Of a stretch of DNA of 64,000 bases, positions 51,518-60,986 are shown one piece after another. How positions within the stretch are numbered: position 1 is the stretch's first letter; every line of letters starts with the position of its first letter. The notes below the pieces were generated by a model. The model saw only the letters and a program-made list of their open reading frames with translations, made no database searches and was not told the DNA's origin. Position numbers and translations under genes: made by a program. Source of the stretch: [Clostridium] symbiosum (GTDB lineage Bacteria > Bacillota > Clostridia > Lachnospirales > Lachnospiraceae); NCBI GenBank assembly GCA_036419695.1, contig CP143946.1, forward strand, positions 4,582,001-4,646,000. The letters run 5' to 3'.

Positions 51518-52954
51518 CTACTTTCTGAAAATATTCAGGTTATTTTCTTCCAGAATCCGCATTGCATTTCTCACCTGATCCGCATCATGCTGCAGATACG
51601 TCACCAAATCCTCATCGCCTGCCGTCCTGTAGTTTAACCCCAGTTCCCTGGATACCCGCAGGAAATCCTTCCTGTACGGTGCGGACGCCATCTCTTCTTT
51701 CATCGTCCATCCGTTTCCGAAAAGAATCAGGCAGGCCCCAAGGGCGATGATTACGGATGCAGCAGCGCTTACCCGCTTTCCGCTCTCCGCCTTCTCCCCG
51801 CCGTCCCGGACGCAGCGCTTTAAGTGCATCACGGCGGCAAAGGTCAGGATGATTCCGATGATGCCCATCTGGTACTGCAGGGCATATCTGGATGACATTC
51901 CGTAGGTATCCTTTAAAAAGATCCACCGGGCCGATAAGATCAGCAGATGGTTCAGCCCGCCGTTTAATATCATAATAAGCGGAAAAGCCGTTTTTTCATA
52001 GAGCTTATATTTCCAGTTCAGGTACAGCGCATACAGATAGAGAAAGATGACCGCCGCTCCCACCAGGCAGATGAAGGTATTGCTTCCTAAAAAACCGCCT
52101 CTTTCCGCCAGCTTGATGAACTGGTTCTGCCCCACTACGGCTGAAGCAAATGCCTTCAGGATAAACGTGATGAAAAATACGGGCTCCGCAATAAATTCCG
52201 TCACAATATTACCTTCCGTCACGGCCCCCCTGTGCACATAGACCGCATGGGAGTTGCTCCAGAGATAGAGTGCCAGCGGAATCAGCACCGCAGCGAGATA
52301 GCCGAGGTAAAGGCGGTTTAACCTGCCCTTTTTTCTGTAGTCCGACGCCAGCATGACCAGATAGGCCAGCGTCATCAGCGCCGAATAGCTGCCGCAGTAA
52401 GGACCTGCCACAAGCAGGGTCAGGACGGGTGGAAGTACCATCAGGGCGATTCGGTCGGCTTTCAGCTCATGCCCCGTCCGGATCGCATGATCCAGAATCA
52501 CATAATGACAGACAAAACCGGAAACGGCGAGAAAACACACCCATCCCGTTCCGTTGGTCAGCATCTCCCATTTATTCAGGCTGAAATAGACAAAAAGGAC
52601 AAAAAGGAACCAGAAATAAGAGACGCTCTTTTCCCTCCTTGAATAGGCCGCCAGCGCAGCCGCCCCCAGCCCCAGGCTCAGGACTCCCAGCGCCATGTCG
52701 AAGAACGTATTGTAACCGAGCAGCTTCACATTGATGATTCTACCCAGATACGTCACCGGAACTCTGGTGAGAATATCGGGGACAAAGAATTTGGCCGGGT
52801 TTCCCACATCGGGAAGATAGGAATTGATCAGCCTGATATAATCGGAAAAAGCCACGTTATCCGATGCAAGATGCAGATAGTAAAAACTGAACAGGACTCC
52901 AATCAGGACGGGGATGGACCAGGCCGCACCCTTTTTCGTCGATTTCATTTCCAT
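51518..52954 (-). CDS. Polytopic membrane protein, putative surface glycosyltransferase
   Basis: This 478-residue protein has about 11-12 hydrophobic helices and no named family that I recognise. Features are an N-terminal cytoplasmic KSTKKG start, an extracytoplasmic loop after TM1 (HLASDNVAFSDYIRLINSYLPD) containing acidic residues, and a C-terminal soluble tail. The topology resembles GT-C transferases and GtrC-like proteins, which move a sugar from undecaprenyl phosphate to an acceptor outside the cell. The neighbouring GtrB-like GT2 genes favour this. AAGGAG precedes ATG 52954, and the long-hairpin repeat module lies directly upstream. Confidence 0.6.
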   Translation of the reverse strand: MEMKSTKKGAAWSIPVLIGVLFSFYYLHLASDNVAFSDYIRLINSYLPDVGNPAKFFVPDILTRVPVTYLGRIINVKLLGYNTFFDMALGVLSLGLGAAALAAYSRREKSVSYFWFLFVLFVYFSLNKWEMLTNGTGWVCFLAVSGFVCHYVILDHAIRTGHELKADRIALMVLPPVLTLLVAGPYCGSYSALMTLAYLVMLASDYRKKGRLNRLYLGYLAAVLIPLALYLWSNSHAVYVHRGAVTEGNIVTEFIAEPVFFITFILKAFASAVVGQNQFIKLAERGGFLGSNTFICLVGAAVIFLYLYALYLNWKYKLYEKTAFPLIMILNGGLNHLLILSARWIFLKDTYGMSSRYALQYQMGIIGIILTFAAVMHLKRCVRDGGEKAESGKRVSAAASVIIALGACLILFGNGWTMKEEMASAPYRKDFLRVSRELGLNYRTAGDEDLVTYLQHDADQVRNAMRILEENNLNIFRK

Positions 52955-53032
52955 AAAATTCTCCTTAATATGGCAAACGAGTCTGCCGTTTTTTTGTTAC
53001 TGGGGGGCGGGATGGTGAGGGGAGGTTGTGAG

Positions 53033-53239
53033 TCTTCAGTCCCGGTTTTCAGGTGGTCGCGGGTGGGGAATCCGGGCAGAAAAAGTTCCTTCGGGAAACG
53101 CTTGCGCTCTTTGAAGTGCATAACAGTACTAAGGTGTCAAAATACGCCACCTAAGTACTGATGGACTTCCAGGTTCCCTCCGGAATCTTTTTCTCCCGGA
53201 TTCCCCACAGGAAGGTTATACCCCGGGACTGAAGACGCG
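53033..53239. repeat. Long-hairpin repeat, part A, copy 2
   Basis: Homologous to 28919-29133 with the same ends and long stem. The apical stem reads CAGTACTAAGGTG / CACCTAAGTACTG. The paired bases differ from copy 1 but still pair, and the A-A mismatch stays at the same place. Confidence 0.85.
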
Positions 53240-53585
53240 AAGGTTTTCGCCATCCCGAACCCCGGCCTGCGGCCGCTGATTTGTTCTTATTCCTTCAGGG
53301 GGAGGTACTGTCGCTACCACTACGTTTCCTCAAATCTCAGAAGAATGCCTCCTGCATGGTATTCAATTGATGCGTCGGAGCTTTGGCGTCTGACCTATTC
53401 TTGAATAACCATTGAGTTTTAATCAATCGTAAAACTTTGCTTTATATTATCTCTGAATCCAGCCTGAAATACCTTCATAAGGTAAAAGATTCACGACTCC
53501 ATAGTGGCCGCGACAATACCTCCCCCTTACTTGACGAAAGAGACAATCAGCCCTGAAGCCGGCGGACGGGGCAAAACCCTTCGCT
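53240..53585. other. Spacer of repeat module 2
   Basis: No supported gene. It carries two inverted copies of the short block seen at 29187-29210: ggaggtactgtcgctaccac at 53301-53320 and the reverse form (atagtggccgcgacaatacc) at 53501-53520. The middle is AT-rich. Confidence 0.6.
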
Positions 53586-53789
53586 GAGTCTTCAGTCCCG
53601 TCGACAAACTGCCCGGGGAAGGAAGGAGAAAACGTTCCGAAGGGAGACCTTGGAATCCGCCGGTGCTTGCTGAGGTTTCTCACGAAGCTAGCATCCGCTG
53701 CGCATTCCACAAGCGGGAGCGAGTCCCCGTAGGAATTTTTTCTCCTGGATTCCCCCTCACCACACCCTATAAACCGGGACTGAAGACTC
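53586..53789. repeat. Long-hairpin repeat, part B, copy 2
   Basis: Bounded by GAGTCTTCAGTCCCG and CGGGACTGAAGACTC, with a centre nearly identical to 29537-29737. The end 53789 is 57 bases from the stop of the GT2 gene, so it lies inside the predicted glycan operon. Confidence 0.85.
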
Positions 53790-53845
53790 ATCCATCCTCC
53801 CCACTCCCCCGTCCGCCGTCTTACAGAGGCGTCCTCGCATCTCAA

Positions 53846-54772
53846 CTAAATCTTCTTATCGCTCAGAATGTTCAGGTAAAGCTCAAACAGCTGCCTGTGC
53901 TTCTTTGCAATGACATCCAGGATGAGTCCGCTCATCCACAGCAGGAAGGACACTACATAGATGCCCGAGCAGACGATGAGGGTCGGGAATCTCGGAACCA
54001 TCCCCGTGGAAAAATACCCCTCGAGAATCGGGACAAAGAATACGGTTGCTATAAGAAAACAGATCAGTCCCAGCCATCCGAAGAAGGCAAACGGCTTATA
54101 GTCGCGGAACAGTCTGGCAATCGTCTTTAAGACCCTGAATCCGTCCTTATAGGTGTTTAACTTGGAAACGCTGCCGGCCGGCCTGTCACGGTATGTGACG
54201 GGAACCTCCAGAAGCTTGAAGTTTTTATCCAGCGCGTGGATGCTCATCTCCGTCTCGATCTCAAACCCCTTTGAAAGGATTGGAAAGCTTTTTACAAACT
54301 GGTAGTTGAATGCCCGGTAGCCCGTCATGATATCCTTGATGTCACTGCTGAATATTGTATTGATCAGTCCCCGCACAAGACGGTTGCCCGCATTGTGGAA
54401 GGGCCGTTTATTCTCCGTAAAATAGGTGGAGGACAGCCTGTCCCCAATCACCATGTCGGCCCTGCCCGAAAGGATCAGATCCACCATGCTCCTGGCGTTC
54501 TCCGCCGGATAGGTGTCATCCCCGTCTATCATCAGGTAACACTCCGCATCGATGTCGCGGAACATGCTGCGGATAACATTGCCCTTTCCCTGACGGTATT
54601 CATAGCGTACAATAGCTCCGGCCTCCTTCGCCGCCTCATCCGTGTGATCGGTGGAGTTGTTGTCATATACATAGATCGTCGCCTCCGGAAGCGCCTCCTT
54701 GTAATCCTTTACTACCTTTGCTATCGTCTGGCTCTCATTATAGCAGGGAATCAATACTGCAATCGTATCCAT
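53846..54772 (-). CDS. GT2 family glycosyltransferase with two C-terminal membrane helices
   Basis: This 308-residue protein has a GT-A domain starting IAVLIPCYNESQTIAKVV, with YDNNSTDHTDE, the DGDDTYP metal site and MVIGDRLSS. A conserved GYRAFNYQFVKSFPILSKGFEIETEMSIHA block and two helices near the C-terminus (about 230-285) follow. The pattern matches dolichol-phosphate-mannose-synthase-like enzymes that make polyprenyl-phosphate sugars. ATG 54772 is used because AGGAGG lies 8 bases upstream; the frame could begin at 54793. Repeat module 2 follows its stop. Confidence 0.86.
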   Translation of the reverse strand: MDTIAVLIPCYNESQTIAKVVKDYKEALPEATIYVYDNNSTDHTDEAAKEAGAIVRYEYRQGKGNVIRSMFRDIDAECYLMIDGDDTYPAENARSMVDLILSGRADMVIGDRLSSTYFTENKRPFHNAGNRLVRGLINTIFSSDIKDIMTGYRAFNYQFVKSFPILSKGFEIETEMSIHALDKNFKLLEVPVTYRDRPAGSVSKLNTYKDGFRVLKTIARLFRDYKPFAFFGWLGLICFLIATVFFVPILEGYFSTGMVPRFPTLIVCSGIYVVSFLLWMSGLILDVIAKKHRQLFELYLNILSDKKI

Positions 54773-54841
54773 CCTCTCTTCCTCCTGTATCATTGTTCCG
54801 CCGCCGTCCGGCTCTGAACGGTTCCACGGTTTCTTTCATTA

Positions 54842-57142
54842 TTAATGTCCGGCGTTTTCCTCCCCGCCGGCCGGTAACGGTGACAGTGCGGGATTGACCG
54901 CCACTCCCCTCTTCCCGTCTACGGAAGATTTAAAACCTATTGTTATCGTGCCGGCAAGACCGGTAAGGTCAAGCTCCGTCTCCATTTTCCTGTACTGCGT
55001 ATCACCAGGGATTTCCACCGCTCCGGCCTCTTTTGTCGTGACGCCGTCGGAAGCGGTGATGATAATCCGGAACGGATACGGATTCATCCACCAGTCCGGA
55101 TCGCCGAAAACAGCCGTCATCTTATAACGGTCGGACTCTTTTTCCATCTGGAAACGCCCATACCGCTCGTCGAAATAAGCATAATACCATCTGTTTTTCC
55201 TTCCGTCCGCCATATTGAGCCTTGCCATATTGAATGCCTGCGGACCCGAAAGTTTCTCGGTCATATAGAACATATCCTCTACATAATACCCCGCTTTGTT
55301 CATCCATTCAAGGTATGCGTCTAAATTCTCAACGCCTTGTGGGAACATATCGTATACGCCTTTGCCTTCCCGCATGAAATTCTCCACCCGCTTAAAATAT
55401 TCCTTTTGAATGCCCCTCATCTCTCCTACGATGGCATTCCGGTTGTAAACGGGAACATCCTCCCCGATCAGCCTTGCGTAGCTGCCGTAGTCGGCCCAGG
55501 TCATAAAGATCACATCCACCTGCTGCCTGACGCTCCCGGAAAATAATTCGCGGTCCCTGAAGATCCATTTGGCATTCGCTTCGTAGCTCGCCGGAGAATC
55601 ATCCCTCATGCACCACTCGTATCCCTGCCAGACCATTTTAAAACCGTACTGCACTTTTCCTCCCATGGGAAGAAGCAGTGCGATACCGGCCAGCGCCGGC
55701 AGCCAGGCCCCGGAATACAGGAGGCGCAGACAGCAGATCATGAGAATGATCCCATTCAGGAGTATGCCTCCCATAAAATATCTCGTATGGCCCGTCGTTA
55801 CCGTCCAGGCAAACATTGACAGAAGATAAATGGCAATCAGCAGCATCTCCCTTTTGTATTCGTGAAACTGCTTTCCTGCCTTTTTAAGCAGGCCGAAAGC
55901 CAGCAGACCCGCCATCGCCAGATATCCGGCCACCAGATCCAGGTTGAAGGTGGATACCATCTCGCTCATCCTGTAATCGGGATAGCGTATCATATACCAT
56001 GGCCAGAGGAAGATCTCCTTAAACTCGGAAGGTCCCCAGCGTTTGTCCTTAAAGTTCTCAATCGGATAGTATTTCGATTGAAATATTGTATTATAATAGG
56101 GAAAAATGGGGTTTCCCGTACTGATTCCATTATAAATCAGATAAACCATTACCGGAACCGCCCCTGCCGCCAGGCAGGAAAGAAACAGAGGTACGGTAAT
56201 GTCCTTTCTTATTTTCCAAATATATAAAAGCACCAGCGGAGCCAGGTAGACGATATTGGTCATCTTCAGGCAGAAGAAAATCCCGCCCGTCAGGCAGAAG
56301 ACAAATGCCTCCCGCTTTACAAACGCCTCATCGCGCTCCCTCACCAGAAGAAAAATCATTTCCAGCAGAAACGGCAGCGCCAGCAGTTCGACCATGTAGC
56401 TTCCGCTCTGTAAAATCAAGTCATAGCGGCACACCGCCAGAAATGCCAGGAGGGATGGAGAGCCTAAAACCTTCCACACCGCTCTTATAACCGGATTCCG
56501 CGCTTTTTTCTTCCACTGCCCCACAGTGCTCAGGCTGTTCTTAAACCAGGCCAGAAAGACCGTTACCTGGCGGTAGATGACCAGCATGGCCACCGCATTT
56601 AAAAGTGTTCCCATCCTCAGCCCCAGGGCTGCGCGGAACGGATAAAACATCCGATCCCCGAGCCGGAAACCAAACATCTGAAATTTCCCCGGCATGGCGT
56701 GATAATTCAGGTTGTCTAAAAATCCGGGTATCTGGCTGAGCAGGTGATAATTATAAGTGTCATAGCTCATGTCCGGCCGGATTCCCTTGACTGCAAAAAA
56801 ACCGAAGATAAAAATACTTCCCGCCACTGCAATCAGATCGGTTTTTACCCGCTCTCTCCTGGGGACTCCTATAATCTTCCATCCGGTAAATCCGGTTAAA
56901 ATAAGGGCCGCCGCCCCGGACAGAATGGTCACCTGAGGAAGTCCCGTAAGCCAGCACAAAAGATCCAGGAATTCACAGATCCATATTAATAACGCATACA
57001 GGAGGAAAAAGTAGAAAGCCAGACTTCCCGCCCTCCAGGCCCCGGACCTGCTGCCGCCCACTTCATGATCCACAGCACGTTCCGCGGTGTGCTGCCCCCC
57101 GGACTCATGCCCTCCCCGCCGTATTGTCCCATTTAACTTCAT
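54842..57142 (-). CDS. Large membrane glycosyltransferase-like protein (GT-C type)
   Basis: This 766-residue protein has a polar N-terminal 35 residues, about 10-12 helices (40-510) and a C-terminal extracytoplasmic domain of about 250 residues. An acidic RPDMSYDTYNYHLLSQIPGF stretch after the third helix (about 125-144) resembles the Asp-containing first loop of GT-C enzymes. I cannot name a family. The C-terminal domain contains Tyr/Asp-rich beta strands and might bind the acceptor glycan or wall. It lies between gmhA and a GT2 gene, suggesting it transfers a heptose or the GT2 product outside the cell. Confidence 0.65.
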   Translation of the reverse strand: MKLNGTIRRGGHESGGQHTAERAVDHEVGGSRSGAWRAGSLAFYFFLLYALLIWICEFLDLLCWLTGLPQVTILSGAAALILTGFTGWKIIGVPRRERVKTDLIAVAGSIFIFGFFAVKGIRPDMSYDTYNYHLLSQIPGFLDNLNYHAMPGKFQMFGFRLGDRMFYPFRAALGLRMGTLLNAVAMLVIYRQVTVFLAWFKNSLSTVGQWKKKARNPVIRAVWKVLGSPSLLAFLAVCRYDLILQSGSYMVELLALPFLLEMIFLLVRERDEAFVKREAFVFCLTGGIFFCLKMTNIVYLAPLVLLYIWKIRKDITVPLFLSCLAAGAVPVMVYLIYNGISTGNPIFPYYNTIFQSKYYPIENFKDKRWGPSEFKEIFLWPWYMIRYPDYRMSEMVSTFNLDLVAGYLAMAGLLAFGLLKKAGKQFHEYKREMLLIAIYLLSMFAWTVTTGHTRYFMGGILLNGIILMICCLRLLYSGAWLPALAGIALLLPMGGKVQYGFKMVWQGYEWCMRDDSPASYEANAKWIFRDRELFSGSVRQQVDVIFMTWADYGSYARLIGEDVPVYNRNAIVGEMRGIQKEYFKRVENFMREGKGVYDMFPQGVENLDAYLEWMNKAGYYVEDMFYMTEKLSGPQAFNMARLNMADGRKNRWYYAYFDERYGRFQMEKESDRYKMTAVFGDPDWWMNPYPFRIIITASDGVTTKEAGAVEIPGDTQYRKMETELDLTGLAGTITIGFKSSVDGKRGVAVNPALSPLPAGGEENAGH

Positions 57143-57194
57143 TGTACTGCAAGCTCCATTTTCTATCTCTTATATTGTGTTTGTTATTGTCATC

Positions 57195-57833
57195 TTACCG
57201 GAAGAAATGCTCTTCCAGCATCAGGCACAGCGCATGGTAAACAGGAAGGTGCAGCTCCTGGATTTTAAATGTCTCTGTTTCCGGAACCACCACCGCCGCG
57301 TCGCAGATTCCCTTAAGTTTTCCGCCGTCCCTTCCGGTCAGGCCCACCACCTTCATGCCCTTTGCTTTGGCAGCCACGGCGGCATATATGATGTTTTCTG
57401 AATTTCCCGATGTGGTGATGCCGAGCAGCACATCACCCGGTTTTCCGTATCCATAAACCTGCTGGGCGTAGATCACCTCACCGTCCACATCGTTTAAAAA
57501 TGCCGTGGACAGGGCGGTATGTCCCGTCAGAGCGATAGCCGCAAGTCCCTGCTGCAGACTGCCGGCCAGTTTTTCGCCTCTCTCCGGATCGACGGCTTTA
57601 AGTCTCTGTGCCATCTCCTCCGGAACGGACCTTTTTTTTACAAAGCCCTTCATCAGTTCTCCCACGATATGTTCCGAGTCCGCACAGCTTCCGCCGTTTC
57701 CGGCGATTAAAAGTTTTCCGCCGTTCTCATACGATTCCCTGACTATTTCATAAAGAGCCTTTATATCGCCCTCCACCTGTTTTAACACGGGATAGCGCTC
57801 CGTAAGCTCCGTTAGATATCTGTATTCATCCAT
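57195..57833 (-). CDS. gmhA: Sedoheptulose-7-phosphate isomerase
   Basis: GmhA isomerises sedoheptulose 7-phosphate to D-glycero-D-manno-heptose 7-phosphate, the first heptose step. This 212-residue SIS-domain protein has LLIAGNGGSCADSEHIVGELMKGF (split 40-63), the GVLLGITTSGNSENI phosphate-binding loop (as DVLLGITTSGNSENI) and VGLTGRDGG. The C-terminal EEHF keeps the expected acidic/His end. It starts 1-2 bases before the stop of the upstream membrane gene. HddA, GmhB and HddC upstream complete the pathway. Confidence 0.93.
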   Translation of the reverse strand: MDEYRYLTELTERYPVLKQVEGDIKALYEIVRESYENGGKLLIAGNGGSCADSEHIVGELMKGFVKKRSVPEEMAQRLKAVDPERGEKLAGSLQQGLAAIALTGHTALSTAFLNDVDGEVIYAQQVYGYGKPGDVLLGITTSGNSENIIYAAVAAKAKGMKVVGLTGRDGGKLKGICDAAVVVPETETFKIQELHLPVYHALCLMLEEHFFR

Positions 57834-57834
57834 T

Positions 57835-60177
57835 TTACCGTGCCTCCTGTTTCACCCTGTCTGAAGTAATGTAATTCTCATCGAAGAGACGTAAATTAGC
57901 CTCCGCCTCCTCCTTTGTCAGCTTTTCCCGGCTGACCCGGGCCAGCGCATTACCGTTTTCAAAGAAGAAATCGGTCAGCACACCGTCCGCAATCAAATCC
58001 CGGAGCAGGCCGTAGCTCCACTCCCAACTGTCTGTGCCGATATAACCGGCCTCCGCGTACACGTAATCCGTATCCGCATATTCCATATATTCCTCAAACG
58101 CCTCCGGGGAATTGACCAGTTCCACGTTTCCCCACGGCGATGTGATATCCTTGTAAGACTGGACATTGCAGGGAAATTCCAGGCAGAAGGGGTGGTTTCC
58201 GAAAGCAATAACCCGGTTTGACGGGTCGGAAGAAAGCACCTGCCAGATGGCTGCATTTCCTTTTGCTATCATGTCCTCATGCTGTTTTGCCCTGTGGTTA
58301 TATCTCCCTTTGTTCAGTACCTGAATCTCGGAAAATCCTGCCGACCAGGCCCAGTTTGTCTGCGACATCACCAGGATATTAAAAGTAAGAAGCGGCACGG
58401 TCAGCGCCAGAACCAGTTTTTTAAGGTTCTTTTCCTTCAACCAATTCAGGCTTCTGCAAAACCACAGAATCAGGAAGGTATAAAGAAGCATAAAGTAATT
58501 TCCATCCACCTGGTACAGCATGATGAGGCTTACCATATTAACCGCCAGGAACGGCCAGAATATAACGGCCGCCGCCCGATTGATACAGTCTTTCTCCCGC
58601 TTCACCGCGCCCGTCAGCCGAAACAGAATCATGCAGGCCGCCGCAAAGAAGAGGAACGACGTCCCCCATGCGATAATCACATGCCCCATATCCTTGCCTT
58701 CCGGCGATAAAAGGATTTGCCAGAGCCTGCGGAGCAGTACGTGCAGGTTACTCTCGTCCTGCCAGTTCTGGGGCAGTGAACCGGTGGCAAAGGGATATTT
58801 CATTTCAAACCCCATTTTTGCAAAAATGGAGGTAAAAACGGAAGTCACCGGCATTCCCGTTATCATCATGGTCCTGCCCCAGATTCCGATCAGTGCGGCT
58901 CCCGGTAAAACGAGCGCCGCCCATTGCCTGACGGGAGCTTTGAAGGACAGTCTCTTTGAGAAAATCAGATAGAGTCCCATCATCCCGAATACGGCCGTGG
59001 AGAACACAAGAGAGGTCGGTTTCATCGTGAGCGACAGAAGGTAGGCCCCCGCCGCCAGAAGAAGCAGCGGCACATTCCCTTTGGAGATATCCGTATCACT
59101 GGCGATATCCGCACCATTAGAAATATCTGCACCATTAAAAATCTCCGCACTATGCTTTTGCGTGCTCACGACGTACCTAAAAAAATACTCCAATATAATA
59201 AGCTGCAGAAGCCACGTGATGATATCGGGCTTTGCAGAGATTCCCATATTCATAATGCCGGGCAGGGACGCGCACAGCGCCGCCGAAAGAACACCATACT
59301 CCCGCTTCATAAAAAGCCGGGCAATCCTGTATACAACCGTCAGCCCCATCACCGACAGCCACAGGGTAAAAAACAGCAGATAGCTGTGTGAGGCCAAATC
59401 CGCCAGCGGCAGGGTCAGGACCTCCAGCCCTTTGGAATAGACATAGACCATTCCCACCAGGCCCGGATTATCGTAAATTCCGCCGCCCCCGGCCAGAATA
59501 TACTCCGACCTGACGCCATACCACAGGGTATCGAAATCAAGCGCAATGTTCATCCGGCCGGCCTGTATCAGCACGGCGATGAGGATGAATGTAAAGCACA
59601 GCGGATAAAGAAACTTCCCGGCCGTTTCCGGCTGTCCGTTTTCACGTCCACGGCTTTTCCCGCGCAGTTTCCACTTCACGCCGTAGAAAGCGCAAAGAAA
59701 GCTTCCACCGCCCAGACAGGCCAGACGCATAACCGGAATCCGGCCGATTCCGGCCGCCGAAAGAAGACAGAAGCAGAGAATCACCGCGCTGCTCCCCAGC
59801 AGAAAATCGGCGGGATATCCGCCCCGATCCTCTATTTTAAAAACATATTCCTTTAAAAACCGCCCGGCCAGGATCAGAAATCCCAGATATACCGCCGAGA
59901 CAGCCATCGGAAGAAACACCACGTGCAGCCAGCAGAAAACCACGGCCAGAACCGCTGCCACTGCCGCCTGCTTTCTTTTGTCCTTTATCAAGAAAAAGAC
60001 TGCCCCCGAAATGAGGAACAGAATGCCAATCTCCGCCAGCATCTTTGCCGATTCCGGCGTCTTAATATAATTCACAAGAAATCCTTCCCCGGAAAATAAG
60101 GTATGGGCGGGGATTAAAATGGAGACTGCGGCTGCAAGTATCATGATTGCTGCTGCGATTCTGTTTCTTAACTGCAT
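57835..60177 (-). CDS. Very large polytopic membrane protein of heptose operon
   Basis: This is a 780-residue protein with about 14-16 hydrophobic helices in the first 600 residues and a 150-residue extracytoplasmic C-terminus. An acidic first-loop-like stretch (MNIALDFDTLWYGVRSEYILAGG, near 208-230) resembles GT-C catalytic loops (DFDTLWYG). The family is not recognised. Position between gmhB and gmhA strongly suggests a role in assembling the heptose-containing glycan. The strong AGGAGGAGG ribosome site before ATG 60177 fits a highly translated operon member. A minor family of oligosaccharyl or lipid-A-type transferases is the alternative. Confidence 0.62.
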   Translation of the reverse strand: MQLRNRIAAAIMILAAAVSILIPAHTLFSGEGFLVNYIKTPESAKMLAEIGILFLISGAVFFLIKDKRKQAAVAAVLAVVFCWLHVVFLPMAVSAVYLGFLILAGRFLKEYVFKIEDRGGYPADFLLGSSAVILCFCLLSAAGIGRIPVMRLACLGGGSFLCAFYGVKWKLRGKSRGRENGQPETAGKFLYPLCFTFILIAVLIQAGRMNIALDFDTLWYGVRSEYILAGGGGIYDNPGLVGMVYVYSKGLEVLTLPLADLASHSYLLFFTLWLSVMGLTVVYRIARLFMKREYGVLSAALCASLPGIMNMGISAKPDIITWLLQLIILEYFFRYVVSTQKHSAEIFNGADISNGADIASDTDISKGNVPLLLLAAGAYLLSLTMKPTSLVFSTAVFGMMGLYLIFSKRLSFKAPVRQWAALVLPGAALIGIWGRTMMITGMPVTSVFTSIFAKMGFEMKYPFATGSLPQNWQDESNLHVLLRRLWQILLSPEGKDMGHVIIAWGTSFLFFAAACMILFRLTGAVKREKDCINRAAAVIFWPFLAVNMVSLIMLYQVDGNYFMLLYTFLILWFCRSLNWLKEKNLKKLVLALTVPLLTFNILVMSQTNWAWSAGFSEIQVLNKGRYNHRAKQHEDMIAKGNAAIWQVLSSDPSNRVIAFGNHPFCLEFPCNVQSYKDITSPWGNVELVNSPEAFEEYMEYADTDYVYAEAGYIGTDSWEWSYGLLRDLIADGVLTDFFFENGNALARVSREKLTKEEAEANLRLFDENYITSDRVKQEAR

Positions 60178-60224
60178 GTTCCGCCTCCTCCTGTCTCAGT
60201 TCTCTGGTTCTATGGCGCTTATCT

Positions 60225-60935
60225 TCAGCGCCTGTCTTTACTATCTTTACTATCTTTACTATCTTTAATATCTTTACTGCCTTTGCCGCTCCATCTTCCC
60301 TCCGTCACGGCCCGCGCCGCCGCGAGAAGATCTTCTGCGTAATAATCATAGTTTCCGTCTGCACATCCGCTGCCCGGCTCTGTTCCGTCCTCTTTTTGTG
60401 ACTCTCGGAGCGCCGCGCCGTATCCCGTTCCGACAAGAATACTTCTGATTCCAAAATTATGCCCGGCCTCGGTATCGATCAGTTTGTCTCCTATCATCCA
60501 GGAATTCTCCCGGTCGATTCCTCCTGCCAAATCCCGCTCCGCCGCTTCAAACATTCCGGTTCCCGGCTTGCGGCAGCGGCAGTTCTTCTTATATTCCCCG
60601 ATTCCGTGCTCCGGGTGATGGGGGCAGTAATAAAATGCATCCACATGGGCGCCCGACTGCCCCAGAAGACCGTTCAGGTACCGGTGCAGCGTTTCCACAT
60701 CCGCTTCCGTATAGTACCCCCTGGCCACTCCAGCCTGGTTCGTCACCACAATCACGGTGAACCCCGCCTCGTTAAACAGCCTTACGGCCTCGGCGGTTCC
60801 CGGTATCAGCACCAGATCCTCCGGCCTGTGCAGATAGTTCACTTCCGTATTCATCGTGCCGTCGCGATCCAGAAAAACCACCTTCCTCGGTTTTTCAACC
60901 TGCTCCGGTTCCCTCTGCTCTCTCATTGATGCCAT
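60225..60935 (-). CDS. gmhB: D-glycero-D-manno-heptose 1,7-bisphosphate 7-phosphatase
   Basis: GmhB is the HAD phosphatase that removes the 7-phosphate. Motifs: VVFLDRDGTMN (catalytic DxD), VVTNQAGVARG, the zinc-binding CPHHPEH...CRCRKP loop, and WMIGDKLIDTEAG. The 236 residues are longer than the usual 180-190. The extra part is a C-terminal stretch ending in a KDS-type repeat (SKDSKDSKDRR), encoded by a 9-bp DNA repeat. It follows hddA by 51 bases. Confidence 0.93.
   Translation of the reverse strand: MASMREQREPEQVEKPRKVVFLDRDGTMNTEVNYLHRPEDLVLIPGTAEAVRLFNEAGFTVIVVTNQAGVARGYYTEADVETLHRYLNGLLGQSGAHVDAFYYCPHHPEHGIGEYKKNCRCRKPGTGMFEAAERDLAGGIDRENSWMIGDKLIDTEAGHNFGIRSILVGTGYGAALRESQKEDGTEPGSGCADGNYDYYAEDLLAAARAVTEGRWSGKGSKDIKDSKDSKDSKDRR
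60231..60273 (-). repeat. 9-bp microsatellite in 3' end of gmhB
   Basis: Tandem tatctttac units, with one changed copy, encode the repeated Lys-Asp-Ser tail. Units of nine bases keep the frame, so copy number can vary without breaking the enzyme. Confidence 0.8.
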
Positions 60936-60986
60936 CTCTTATCTCCCGCCATCCTTATGTCTCCTGAAACTGGTTCCGTTAACTGG

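Noticed and set aside
53240..53585. Repeat modules as insertion sequences
   Set aside because: No transposase frame, no clear target-site duplication, and the structure is hairpin-based; called repeats rather than mobile elements.
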